A stretch of 18,761 nt of DNA from CAYQDR01 sp964416315 (GCA_964416315.1 CAYQDR010000092.1:1-18761); one strand, 5' to 3'. Shown: positions 8,018 to 16,173, numbered from the stretch's first letter. Translations and numbers: made by a program. Notes: a model not told the origin generated them from the letters alone.

Positions 8018-9219
8018 AGGATCGCCGAGCGCGGGGCTGCCTCGAGGGTGCCGTCGCGCTCGCGGCGGCCCTGGCGCTGGCCTGGCCGGGGGCCGCCCAC
8101 ACGGGTGACCGGGGCACCATCAAGATCGCCACGCAGAGTCCGCTCTCCGGCGAGCTCGCGGATCTCGGCGAGGGCATCAAGCTGAGCGCCCAGCTGGCCA
8201 TGGAGCGGCTCAAGGGACCCGTCGAGAGTGCGGGCTTCCGGGTGGAGTTGGCGCCGTTCGATGACCAAGCCGAGCCGCACGTCGGCGTCGCGAACGCGAA
8301 GATCATGATCGGGGATGGCACGATCCTCGCCGTGATCGGACACCTGACCTCGGCGGTGGCGCTGCCCGCGTCGGAAGTGTACAGGGAGGCCGACCTCGTC
8401 ATGATCTCGCCGGCGGCAACCGACCCGCTGATCACCAGCCGCGGCCTCCCCAACGTGAATCGGGTGTGCGGGCGGGACGACGCGCAGGGCGTGGCGGCGG
8501 CGGAGTTCGCGGCCCGTACCCTGAAGGTCCGGAGCGCGTACGTCGTGCACAGCGCCGATCGACACGGCGCGGCTATCGCGCAGGCCTTTCGGGAGGCTGC
8601 CGACCGACTGGGCCTGAAGGTGCTCGGGTTCGACGCGACGGACGGCCCGAACACCGGCCCGATCCTCACCGCGATCGGGGCGGCGCGTCCGGCCCTGGTG
8701 TTCTTCGGCGGCACCTACGACCAGGCCGTGCTGGCGTTCCGCCAGGCCCGTGAACGGACGATCCGGGCGGAGTTCTTGGCCTCGTCGGGCCCCGACTCGC
8801 CGGAGGCGCTCCCGCGGACTGTGGGCGGAGCGGCGGGTACCCATTACACGACGGTGGTGGGGCCCGTGGAGGCGTACCCGAGGGCCGGGGAGTTCGCCGG
8901 CGCCTATCGCCGGCGGTTCGGCCGGGAGCCGGGGCGCTTTGCCGCCCAGGCCTACGATGCGACCGCGGTCGGGTTGCGGGCCCTCGCGGCGGCCATCCGG
9001 GCAGCGGGGGGTCGAATGCCCACGCGGGCGGCAGTGGCCGAGGCGGTTCGGAGCGTGAAGCACCGCGGCATCACGGGCGCCATCGAGTTCGACGAAAACG
9101 GAGACCTGAGGAGCGCCGGGTATTTCCTCTACCGGGTTGCCTCGGATGACCCGGCCAGCCGGGGTGACGACCGGGCGGTCGGGCGGCTAGAGATCCCGGG
9201 TTCCCCGCCCAGGAAATAG
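8014..9219 (+). CDS. LivJ/LivK-type periplasmic binding protein (orphan)
   Basis: This 401-residue type-1 periplasmic binding protein has a Sec signal peptide (basic MKDRRAR, then a hydrophobic stretch to about residue 31). The fold resembles the E. coli leucine-isoleucine-valine binding proteins. IKIATQSPLSGELADLGEG opens the first lobe, SPAATDPLITSRGLPNVNR matches the hinge and ligand segment, DDAQGVAAAEF follows, and GITGAIEFDENGDLRSAGY is the C-terminal LivJ-like signature. Its ATG overlaps the thiE stop, suggesting translational coupling. No permease or ATPase gene follows in this unit; the next gene has its own promoter and is another binding protein. It may share a transporter encoded nearby or act as a sensor-type binding protein. 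The ligand is unproven. Confidence 0.87.
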   Translation: MKDRRARGCLEGAVALAAALALAWPGAAHTGDRGTIKIATQSPLSGELADLGEGIKLSAQLAMERLKGPVESAGFRVELAPFDDQAEPHVGVANAKIMIGDGTILAVIGHLTSAVALPASEVYREADLVMISPAATDPLITSRGLPNVNRVCGRDDAQGVAAAEFAARTLKVRSAYVVHSADRHGAAIAQAFREAADRLGLKVLGFDATDGPNTGPILTAIGAARPALVFFGGTYDQAVLAFRQARERTIRAEFLASSGPDSPEALPRTVGGAAGTHYTTVVGPVEAYPRAGEFAGAYRRRFGREPGRFAAQAYDATAVGLRALAAAIRAAGGRMPTRAAVAEAVRSVKHRGITGAIEFDENGDLRSAGYFLYRVASDDPASRGDDRAVGRLEIPGSPPRK

Positions 9220-9252
9220 ACGCCGCCGGGTGGTCAGGGTGAATCCACCCAT

Positions 9253-9281
9253 TTGCTCGCGCCGACGGCGGATGCTAGCAT
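9253..9281 (+). promoter_or_regulatory. Probable promoter of the first Liv transporter operon, with a palindrome on the -10
   Basis: TTGCTC (9253-9258) and TAGCAT (9276-9281) are spaced by 17 nt, and TGC immediately before the -10 resembles an extended -10. The perfect 10-bp palindrome ATGCTAGCAT (9272-9281) coincides with the -10 box and could be an operator. The predicted start near 9288 leaves a leader of about 127 nt before the ATG at 9415. A weak 6-bp inverted repeat (GGGTGG at 9228-9233, CCACCC at 9245-9250) lies just after the upstream gene and could mark its end. Confidence 0.42.
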
Positions 9282-9414
9282 ACGACCGGCACACGGGCCA
9301 CCAACCCCGGCCAGGGGGAATCGCGGACAAAGGGGGTGATGGCCGGAGTCGAAGCGTCCCTGGGAACCGCAGCTGTGAGCCCAACCCAAGACCCAGCAAA
9401 GGGGGAGAGCAACG

Positions 9415-10662
9415 ATGAAGCGCATGGAAGTCGCTTTGGCGCTCGCCGTGGCGTTGGCGGTGGCGGTCGGAACGTCCTTCGTGCCAGCGGCGTCGGCGCA
9501 GCCGGTCACCGACCCGATCGGTGTGGTGAAGGTTGCCAAAGGCCAGCCCCTCACCATCGCGTACTGGTTCGTGGTCGCCGGCCCGGACGCCAGCCTCGGC
9601 GTCGATACCCGGCGGGGCATCGAGATCGCCATCGACGACAAGGGAGGCAAGCTCCTCGGTCATCCGATCCGGCTCATCGGCGAGGACTCGGGCTGCAACG
9701 CCGAAGGGGGCCAGACCGCGGCCACCAAGCTCGCCGCCAACAAGGCCATCGTGGCGGCGATCGGTTCCAACTGTTCCAGCGAAGCGGTGCCGGGCGCCCC
9801 GATCCTGTGGAAGGCGGGAATGGTGACGGTCTCCCCCTCCAACACGGCCCCCAAGCTGACCGCCCCTGACCGCGGTCCCGACTTCGACGGGTATCTGCGC
9901 ACCGCCCACAACGACAAGATCCAGGGGAGGGTCGCCGCGGAGTTTGCCCGGAAGGTCCTCAAGGTGAGCAAGGCCGCGACGATCCACGACGGCAGCCCGT
10001 ACGCCGAGGGCCTGGCGGGGGTGTTTGTCGAGACGCTCAAGAAGCTGGGCGCCACCGTCACCTCCCAGGAGGCGATTGCCCCGACCGACACGGACATGCG
10101 CCCCGTGTTGACGAAGATCGCGGCGGGCAAGCCCGACCTGATCTACTACCCGATCTTCATCGCCGCCGGCGGGCATGTCACCCGGCAGGCCAAGGAGGTG
10201 GCAGGGCTGGCGAAGGTCAAGCTGATGGGAGCCGACGGGATGTTTTCGCCCGACTTCCTGAAGGCGGCCGGTGATCCGGCGGTGGGCATGTACCACTCCA
10301 GCCCCGACCTGACGCCGGAGGCCCTGGGGCCCAAGTACAAGGAGTTTCAGGAGAAGCACCAGAAGAAGTACGGCGAGAAGCCCCTGTCCGCGTTCCACCC
10401 GCACGCCTACGACGCCGCGCTGATGATTTTCGCGGCGATCGAGAAGGTGGCCAAGAAGGACGCGGCAGGCGACACCTACGTCGGGCGGAAGGCGTTGCGC
10501 GACGCGCTGTACGCCACCAAGAACCTCAAGGGGCTCACCGGGACCCTGACGTGCGACCGGTACGGCGACTGCGCGGATCCGAAGATCGCCGTCTACCAGC
10601 TGGAGTCGGCGGATCCCGCGAAGTGGGAGCCCGGCAAGAACCCGAGGAAGATCTACCCGTAG
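9415..10662 (+). CDS. livK: Liv-family ABC transporter substrate-binding protein
   Basis: A 415-residue periplasmic binding protein with a clear signal peptide (MKRMEVALALAVALAVAV, cleavage near PAASA-QP). The two-lobed type-1 fold shows in LTIAYWFVVAGPDASLGVDTRRGIEIAIDD, the SPSNTAPKLT hinge segment and AFHPHAYDAALM. Four cysteines in the mature part (SGC, SNC, LTC, GDC) sit in pairs and could form disulfides; GLTGTLTCDRYGDCADPKIA is the C-terminal ligand-lobe signature. GGGGGAG lies 7 nt before the ATG. It heads a run of livH, livM, livG and livF, so it should deliver the ligand to that transporter. Branched-chain amino acids are the default guess and fit the leucine dehydrogenase downstream, but this subfamily also binds amides, urea or aromatic compounds in other bacteria. 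Confidence 0.9.
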   Translation: MKRMEVALALAVALAVAVGTSFVPAASAQPVTDPIGVVKVAKGQPLTIAYWFVVAGPDASLGVDTRRGIEIAIDDKGGKLLGHPIRLIGEDSGCNAEGGQTAATKLAANKAIVAAIGSNCSSEAVPGAPILWKAGMVTVSPSNTAPKLTAPDRGPDFDGYLRTAHNDKIQGRVAAEFARKVLKVSKAATIHDGSPYAEGLAGVFVETLKKLGATVTSQEAIAPTDTDMRPVLTKIAAGKPDLIYYPIFIAAGGHVTRQAKEVAGLAKVKLMGADGMFSPDFLKAAGDPAVGMYHSSPDLTPEALGPKYKEFQEKHQKKYGEKPLSAFHPHAYDAALMIFAAIEKVAKKDAAGDTYVGRKALRDALYATKNLKGLTGTLTCDRYGDCADPKIAVYQLESADPAKWEPGKNPRKIYP

Positions 10663-10688
10663 ACCCTTGCGGACCGCGGGTGACGGAG

Positions 10689-10726
10689 CGGGGATGAGCC
10701 GCGGGGACCCCCTCGGCTCATCCCCG
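10689..10726 (+). promoter_or_regulatory. 13-bp hairpin enclosing the livH start codon
   Basis: CGGGGATGAGCCG (10689-10701) pairs perfectly with CGGCTCATCCCCG (10714-10726), and the 12-nt loop itself contains GGGG/CCCC. The ATG at 10694 that best fits livH (GGAG 5 nt upstream) is inside the 5' arm, so the folded RNA would hide the initiation site. No T-tract follows. It can be read as a translational attenuator, an mRNA-stabilising stem for the upstream binding-protein message, or a partial terminator. In each case binding protein would be made in excess over permease. Confidence 0.6.
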
Positions 10727-11806
10727 TCTCATCTGGAGCGGCCGGCACGACGGAGCTGGGTCGAGAAGCTCGAGTTCGTCAGCCTGTTCCTCTGGGCGTT
10801 TCGCGTCGCCGTCATCCTGGTCGTGATCGTGGGCACATACGGGACGGTCTCTGCGGGGCAGTACCCTGGCCCCGTCTGGGCCGATCTCGTCGTGTTCGGG
10901 CTCGCCCAGGGGAGCGTCTACGCGCTCATCGCGCTCGGGTACACCATGGTGTACGGCGTCCTGGGGATGATCAACTTCGCGCATGGCGAGGTGTTCATGA
11001 GTGGGGCCTACACCGCCTACTTCGTCGCCGACGCTCTCGCCCGGTCGGGCTCCCTCGACCGCCATCCGCTCTGGAGCCTCCTCGTGGTTGCGGTGGTCTC
11101 CATGGCCACCTCGACGGCCGTGGCGGTCCTGCTGGAACGGGTCGCCTATCGCCCGCTGCGGCATGCGCCGCGTCTGGTGCCGCTCATCGCGGCCATCGGG
11201 GCCTCGTTCTTCCTCCAGTACGCCTTCCGCGGCCTCTACGGCTCCGGCTTCAAGGCGTACCCGGAAGTCGCGGTCCTCAAGGGGGAGTGGGTCCTCGCCG
11301 GCATCCGGATCCTGCGGACTCAGGCCGTGGTGCTGGTCGCATCGGTCCTGATGATGCTCGGGCTGTACGTCTTCGTCATGCGCAGCAAGGTCGGGACGGC
11401 GATGCGGGCGGTATCGGAGGACCGGGAAGTGGCGGCGCTCATGGGCGTCGACGTCAACCGGGTGGTCGTCGTGACCTTCGCCGTCGGGGCGGCGATGGCC
11501 GGTGCGGCGGGGGTGCTGTACGCCCTGGTCTTCAAGCAGGTGCACTTCTTCATGGGCTTCGTGCCGGGCATCAAGGCGTTCACCGCCGCCGTGCTGGGTG
11601 GCATCGGCAACATCCCGGGGGCCATGCTCGGCGGCCTGTTCCTCGGGATCGTCGAGTCAGTCGGCCCCATCCTGTTCCTCGACGGTCTGGGGATCGTGGC
11701 ACCGTATCAGCTCAAGGACGTGATCGCCTTCACCATGCTCGTCATGGTCCTGATCTTCCGCCCGTCGGGGATCCTGGGTGAGCGGCTGACGGTCAAAAAG
11801 GCCTAG
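10694..11806 (+). CDS. livH: Liv-family ABC transporter permease, LivH type
   Basis: One of two membrane subunits of the transporter. From ATG 10694 it has 370 residues, longer than the usual ~300. A short charged N terminus and one additional hydrophobic helix (LWAFRVAVILVVIVGTYG) precede the canonical core. The core opens GLAQGSVYALIALGYTMVYG and continues MINFAHGEVFMSGAY, AYRPLRHAPRLVPLIAAIG and the cytoplasmic loop GTAMRAVSEDREVAALMGV that contacts the ATPases. It ends FTAAVLGGIGNIPGAMLGG and FRPSGILGE. A TTG at 10667 could add nine residues, but ATG 10694 has the better ribosome-binding site. It lies 15 nt before livM and its start codon is in a hairpin. Confidence 0.92.
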   Translation: MSRGDPLGSSPSHLERPARRSWVEKLEFVSLFLWAFRVAVILVVIVGTYGTVSAGQYPGPVWADLVVFGLAQGSVYALIALGYTMVYGVLGMINFAHGEVFMSGAYTAYFVADALARSGSLDRHPLWSLLVVAVVSMATSTAVAVLLERVAYRPLRHAPRLVPLIAAIGASFFLQYAFRGLYGSGFKAYPEVAVLKGEWVLAGIRILRTQAVVLVASVLMMLGLYVFVMRSKVGTAMRAVSEDREVAALMGVDVNRVVVVTFAVGAAMAGAAGVLYALVFKQVHFFMGFVPGIKAFTAAVLGGIGNIPGAMLGGLFLGIVESVGPILFLDGLGIVAPYQLKDVIAFTMLVMVLIFRPSGILGERLTVKKA

Positions 11807-11821
11807 CGCGCAGAGGACGAG

Positions 11822-13528
11822 GTGAGGGTCAGCGCGGGCCGGTGGCTTGGGGATAGCCCCGTCGGAACGGGCCTGATCTGGGGCGCCGTGGCCGTGTTCG
11901 TCGCGCTGGCGGGCATGGTCGAAGCGTTTGCCGAGCGGCGGATCATCGCGGGCGTCGTCGCCCTGGGCCCTGCGCTCCCCTTCCTGGCCGCGCTGGGCGC
12001 CGGGTATCACGCGGCGCGGCGCGCCGGCGGTCGCGGCGCCCTGGCTGTGCTGGGGCGCGGGGTCGGGGCCGGGGCGGCCACGGGCCTGGCGGTGGCCGGG
12101 CTGGTGGCGGCCGGTGGCGTCCTGAACCTCCGCGCGGTGTTCGTCAATGCCTCCCCCGCGCTCTTTTCCCTGCTGTCGCTGGGCCTCGGCCCGGCGGGGG
12201 GCTTCCTGCCGATCCTCGTCGGGGCCGCGGTGGGGATGGGCGGAGCTGCGAGCTCGCTGGTCAGCGATCGGGCGCGCCGGCCGGTCGTCACCGGTCTGGT
12301 GGCTGTCCTGGTCATCGGCCTCTTCCAGGAGATGTTGCAGCTCATGCTGGCCGAGGGCTGGATCCAGTCCGCGCTCCGCGAGCTGCTCTTCGCGCCCGAC
12401 GCCCTTTCCCGGGCCGGGAGCGTCGTGGTCTTCTTCGTGGCGGCGGGGGCGAGCGCGGCCTGGACGTACCGCGGCGAAAGGGTTCGACAGCAGCTCATGC
12501 GGGTGCCGCCGCCGCAGCGGCGCCTGTTGAAGCTGCTCGGCCTGGGCGTCGGCCTGGCGGTCATGCTGGTGGTTCCCCTGGTGGCCGGGCCGTTTCTCTC
12601 CCACGTCCTCGTCCTGGTCGGCCTCTACGTCCTGATGGGGCTCGGGCTGAACCTGGAGGTGGGTTACGCCGGCCTGCTCGACCTCGGCTTCGTCGCCTTC
12701 TTCGCCATCGGCGCGTACACGGTGGGCCTGCTGACTTCGACTGGAGGACTCGGGGTCGCCCAGCTCTCCTTTTGGGCGGCCGTGCCGATCGCCGTGCTCG
12801 TCTCCCTCGCCGCGGGAGTGATCCTGGGGGTGCCGGTGCTGCGGATCCGGGGGGACTATCTGGCCATCGCCACCCTCGGCTTCGGCGAGATCGTCCGGCT
12901 CCTCGTGCTCTCTGATTTCCTGCGGCCCTGGCTGGGGGGCTCGCAGGGGCTCCTGACCATTCCGAAGCCGAGCATCGGGGGATTCGAGCTGCGCGGCCCC
13001 GAGCATCTCTTCTACCTGACCCTCGCCAGCAGCGCGCTGGTGGCGTTCGTCGCCGCCCGCCTGCGTGACTCCCGGCTCGGGCGGGCGTGGATGGCCGTGC
13101 GGGAGGACGAGGACGTCGCCGAGGCGATGGGAATCAACCTGGTCAACGTCAAGCTCCTGGCCTACGGCCTCGGCGCCGCCTTCGCCGGCGTCGGCGGCGC
13201 CATCTTCGCGGTCATGCTGGGGTCGGTGTTCCCCCACAGCTTCCAGCTGCTCATCTCCATCAACGTGCTCGCCCTGATCATCGTCGGGGGGATGGGCAGC
13301 ATGCCGGGCGTCGTCGTGGGCTCCCTCTTCCTGGTGGGTCTGCCGGAGCTGCTCCGGGAGTTCGCCGACTTCCGGTTCCTGGTTTACGGAGCCGCGCTGG
13401 TCCTCATGATGCAGCTCCGGCCGGAGGGGCTCTGGCCGACGGCCGCGATCCGGCGTGAGCTGCACGCGGGCGAGGAGATGGGCGCCTCGCGCCAGGGTGC
13501 CTGGGCGACGACCAGGCACCCGGGATAG
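11822..13528 (+). CDS. livM: Liv-family ABC transporter permease, LivM type, with long N-terminal membrane extension
   Basis: This is the second membrane subunit. At 568 residues it is much longer than most LivM proteins (about 300-430). The canonical core begins near residue 236 (LKLLGLGVGLAVMLVVPLVAG) and continues VLMGLGLNLEVGYAGLLDLG, VLRIRGDYLAIATLGFGEI, the ATPase-contact loop RAWMAVREDEDVAEAMGINL and LIIVGGMGSMPGVVVGS. The first ~235 residues contain about five further hydrophobic segments, a Gly/Ala-rich region and a paired FLPILVGAAVGMG segment whose role I cannot assign. The start is GTG with AGAGGA nearby. About 30 polar residues trail the last helix. livG starts 5 nt after the stop. 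The extension could be an extra membrane domain acquired by fusion or a lineage-specific form of LivM. Confidence 0.9.
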   Translation: MRVSAGRWLGDSPVGTGLIWGAVAVFVALAGMVEAFAERRIIAGVVALGPALPFLAALGAGYHAARRAGGRGALAVLGRGVGAGAATGLAVAGLVAAGGVLNLRAVFVNASPALFSLLSLGLGPAGGFLPILVGAAVGMGGAASSLVSDRARRPVVTGLVAVLVIGLFQEMLQLMLAEGWIQSALRELLFAPDALSRAGSVVVFFVAAGASAAWTYRGERVRQQLMRVPPPQRRLLKLLGLGVGLAVMLVVPLVAGPFLSHVLVLVGLYVLMGLGLNLEVGYAGLLDLGFVAFFAIGAYTVGLLTSTGGLGVAQLSFWAAVPIAVLVSLAAGVILGVPVLRIRGDYLAIATLGFGEIVRLLVLSDFLRPWLGGSQGLLTIPKPSIGGFELRGPEHLFYLTLASSALVAFVAARLRDSRLGRAWMAVREDEDVAEAMGINLVNVKLLAYGLGAAFAGVGGAIFAVMLGSVFPHSFQLLISINVLALIIVGGMGSMPGVVVGSLFLVGLPELLREFADFRFLVYGAALVLMMQLRPEGLWPTAAIRRELHAGEEMGASRQGAWATTRHPG

Positions 13529-13533
13529 GTCCC

Positions 13534-14328
13534 GTGGCCGTCCTCGCCTCACGAAACCTGACCAGGCGCTTCGGCGGCCTCGTCGCGTTGAACCAGCTCG
13601 ACCTGGAGGTCGAGAAGGAGTCGATACACAGCGTGATCGGCCCGAACGGGGCCGGAAAGACCACGTTCTTCAACCTCGTCACGGGCTTCTACCCGCCGGA
13701 CGAGGGGGAGGTCGTCTTCAACGACGTTTCGCTCAACGGCCTGACGCCGGACCGGGTCACGCGGCTGGGGATCGCCCGGACGTACCAGAACATTCGGCTG
13801 TTCGCCAACATGACGGCTCTCGAGAACATCCTGGTGGGGATGCACCCGCACCTCACGTCCACCTGGATCGGCGCGGTCCTGAATACGGCGGCCACCCGGC
13901 GGGACGAAGAGGCGGCAACCGCGGCAGCCGTGGAGCTGCTGGCATTCGTCGGATTGAAGGGCCGCGGGGATCTGCTGGCCAAGAACCTGCCGTACGGCGA
14001 GCAGCGGCGCCTGGAGATCGCCCGGGCGCTGGCCAGCCGTCCCACCCTCTTGCTCCTGGACGAGCCCACGGCGGGCATGAATCCCCGGGAGACCATCGAG
14101 ATGATGGCGTTCATCCGGCACCTTCGCGATGAGCGGGGCATCACCGTCCTCCTCATCGAGCATCAGATGCGCGTGGTGATGGGCATCTCGGATCGCGTCA
14201 CCGTCCTTCACTACGGCACGAAGATCGCCGAGGGGAGCCCGAGCCAGGTGCAGAGCGACACGCAGGTCGTCGAGGCGTACCTCGGGCGGACAAAGTGGGG
14301 TCGGCCCGAGAACGGCGGCCATGCTTGA
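13534..14328 (+). CDS. livG: Liv-family ABC transporter ATPase, LivG type
   Basis: One of the two cytoplasmic ATPases that energise uptake. Its 264 residues are typical for LivG. The Walker A motif GPNGAGKT lies at 36-43, IARTYQNIRLFANMTALEN contains the Q-loop, NLPYGEQRRLEIARAL is the LivG variant of the ABC signature, LLLLDEPTAGMNP is Walker B with the catalytic glutamate, and VLLIEHQMRVVM is the H-loop. The C-terminal IAEGSPSQVQSDTQVVEAYLG is characteristic of LivG. It begins at GTG 5 nt after livM and overlaps livF by 8 nt (ATGCTTGA), so the two ATPases are probably translated in step. All catalytic motifs are intact. Confidence 0.95.
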   Translation: MAVLASRNLTRRFGGLVALNQLDLEVEKESIHSVIGPNGAGKTTFFNLVTGFYPPDEGEVVFNDVSLNGLTPDRVTRLGIARTYQNIRLFANMTALENILVGMHPHLTSTWIGAVLNTAATRRDEEAATAAAVELLAFVGLKGRGDLLAKNLPYGEQRRLEIARALASRPTLLLLDEPTAGMNPRETIEMMAFIRHLRDERGITVLLIEHQMRVVMGISDRVTVLHYGTKIAEGSPSQVQSDTQVVEAYLGRTKWGRPENGGHA

Positions 14329-15028
14329 GGTCAGAGACCTCCACGTCTACTACGGGGAGATCCACGCGCTCAAGGGCGTGGCGCTCCGCGTGGGCAAAGG
14401 CGAGATCGTCACGCTCCTCGGTAACAACGGCGCCGGCAAGACCACGACGCTCAAGGCGGTGTCCGGACTGCTCCCCGCCCGCGGCGGGGACGTCTGGCTG
14501 GAGGGAGAATCCCTGCTCGGCGTCCCGCCTCACGAGATCGTCCGCCGGGGCGTCGCCCACGTCCCCGAGGGCCGGCGAATCTTCAACCGGTTGACGGTGA
14601 TCGAGAACCTCCACATGGGCGCCTATGCGCGTGCCGACGGGGGGACGCAGCAGGACCTGGAGCGGGTGTTCGCGCTGTTCCCGCGCCTCAAGGAGCGGCG
14701 CGCGCAGGTGGCGGGAACGCTGTCCGGCGGCGAGCAGCAGATGCTGGCCATTGGCCGCGCGCTCATGACGGCGCCCCGGATCCTCCTCCTGGACGAGCCG
14801 TCCATGGGGCTGGCTCCGGTCCTCGTGGAGCAGATCTTCGAGACGATTCAGGACATCAACGGCCAGGGAATGACGATCCTGCTGGTGGAGCAGAACGCCG
14901 CCATGGCGCTGACCGTCGCCCGGCGGGGCTACGTGCTGGAAACCGGCACCGTCGTCCTGGAGGGGGCGGCCGGGGACCTCGCCGAGAACGTGGAGGTCCG
15001 GCGGGCCTACCTCGGGGAAGGCGCCTGA
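14321..15028 (+). CDS. livF: Liv-family ABC transporter ATPase, LivF type
   Basis: The second ATPase of the transporter, with 235 residues, the usual LivF length. Walker A GNNGAGKT is at 34-41, the Q-loop region reads AHVPEGRRIFNRLTVIENL as in LivF, the ABC signature is TLSGGEQQMLAIGRAL, Walker B is LLLDEPSMGLAP and the H-loop is LLVEQNAAMAL. The tail VEVRRAYLGEGA resembles the family's end. It completes a livK-H-M-G-F set in canonical order. The next gene, a leucine-dehydrogenase-family enzyme, begins about 39 nt downstream with no terminator-like structure between, so it is probably in the same transcript. Confidence 0.95.
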   Translation: MLEVRDLHVYYGEIHALKGVALRVGKGEIVTLLGNNGAGKTTTLKAVSGLLPARGGDVWLEGESLLGVPPHEIVRRGVAHVPEGRRIFNRLTVIENLHMGAYARADGGTQQDLERVFALFPRLKERRAQVAGTLSGGEQQMLAIGRALMTAPRILLLDEPSMGLAPVLVEQIFETIQDINGQGMTILLVEQNAAMALTVARRGYVLETGTVVLEGAAGDLAENVEVRRAYLGEGA

Positions 15029-15067
15029 CGGCGCCGGGGGCGAGGGGGCCTGATGGCGGGAGGAGTC

Positions 15068-16138
15068 ATGAAGAGCCCGATCTTCGACTACCTGGTCCGC
15101 TACGGCTACAAGAAGGTCGTCCTCTGCCAGAACGGCGACGTCGGCCTCCGCGCGATCGTCGCCATCCACTCCACGGACCTGGGCCCGGCCACCGGTGGGC
15201 TCCGCATGTGGACCTACGACTCCGAGGCGGACGCCATCATGGACGCCCTCCGCCTGGCCCGCGGCATGACTTACAAGTACGCGGCGGCGGGCGTGAACCT
15301 GGGCGGGGGCAAGGCCGTGATCATCGGCGACCCGAAGGCGCAGAAGACCGAGGGGCTGCTCCGCGCCATGGGGCGCTTCATCCAGAGCCTCCACGGCGAG
15401 TACCAGACCGGCGAGGACGTGGGGATCACCCTCGAGGACCTGGAGGTCATCCATGCGGAGTGCGACTACGTCGTCACCCTCCCGGAGCACGCCGGGGGCG
15501 TCGGCCCCATCGGCCCGGCGACGGCCGTCGGCGTCCAGGAGGCGATGAAGGCCTGCTGCGAGGAGGTCTTCGGCAGCCCGTCGCTCCGCAGCCGGCGGGT
15601 CACGCTCCAGGGCCTCGGCGCGGTCGGCTGGCCGGCGCTCGAGGGCCTCGTCAAGGAGGGGGCGAAGGTCGTCGTGACCGACATCGACCGGGCGAAGGTG
15701 GACCGCGCCCGGCGGGAGCTCGGCGTCAGGGCGGTCGCGCCCGCCGAGATCTACGGCCAGCCGTGCGACATCTTCGCCCCGTACGCCCTGGGCGGCATCC
15801 TCAACGACCGGACCATCCCCCAGCTCCGCTGCAAGGTCGTCTGCGGGAGCGCGAACAACCAGCTCGCGGAGGAGCGCCACGGCGACCTCCTGCAGAAGCG
15901 CGGCATCCTCTACGCGCCCGACTACATCGCGAACGCGGGGGGGACGATCCTCGACACCGACCGCCTGCTCAAGGGCGGGTTTCACCGCGATCGCGCGATG
16001 CGGAACGTCGCCCGGATCGGGGACCGCATGCGGGAGGTCATCGCGCTCGCCAAGCGGGAGCGGATCCCCACCTACCGGGCGGCCGACCGCCTGGCCGAGG
16101 AGCGGCTCCAGATGACCCGCGCCCTCCGCATGATCTGA
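15068..16138 (+). CDS. Leucine dehydrogenase family (Glu/Leu/Phe/Val dehydrogenase)
   Basis: NAD-dependent oxidative deamination of branched-chain amino acids to 2-oxo acids and ammonium (reversible) is the expected reaction. The 356-residue protein aligns along its length with Bacillus leucine dehydrogenases as I recall them. The start is MKSPIFDYL, and RGMTYKYAAAGVNLGGGKAV carries the two key lysines (K70, K82). TGEDVG carries the catalytic-region aspartate, GLGAVG (182-187) is the dinucleotide motif, and GSANNQLAEERHGD plus YAPDYIANAGG and TYRAADRLAEER complete the match. The start ATG 15068 aligns with the family and sits just after GGGAGGAG; ATG 15053 would add five residues. It follows livF directly, so it likely breaks down what the transporter imports. 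Valine or phenylalanine preference cannot be excluded. Confidence 0.92.
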   Translation: MKSPIFDYLVRYGYKKVVLCQNGDVGLRAIVAIHSTDLGPATGGLRMWTYDSEADAIMDALRLARGMTYKYAAAGVNLGGGKAVIIGDPKAQKTEGLLRAMGRFIQSLHGEYQTGEDVGITLEDLEVIHAECDYVVTLPEHAGGVGPIGPATAVGVQEAMKACCEEVFGSPSLRSRRVTLQGLGAVGWPALEGLVKEGAKVVVTDIDRAKVDRARRELGVRAVAPAEIYGQPCDIFAPYALGGILNDRTIPQLRCKVVCGSANNQLAEERHGDLLQKRGILYAPDYIANAGGTILDTDRLLKGGFHRDRAMRNVARIGDRMREVIALAKRERIPTYRAADRLAEERLQMTRALRMI

Positions 16139-16173
16139 ATGACCCACGCAGGAGGCTCGGCCAGACAGCCGCA

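Noticed and set aside
11657..13552. Minus-strand open frame of 631 codons opposite livM
   Set aside because: The translation is His/Glu/Gln/Arg-rich low-complexity sequence, the reverse reading of membrane-protein codons. livM is clearly the real gene.
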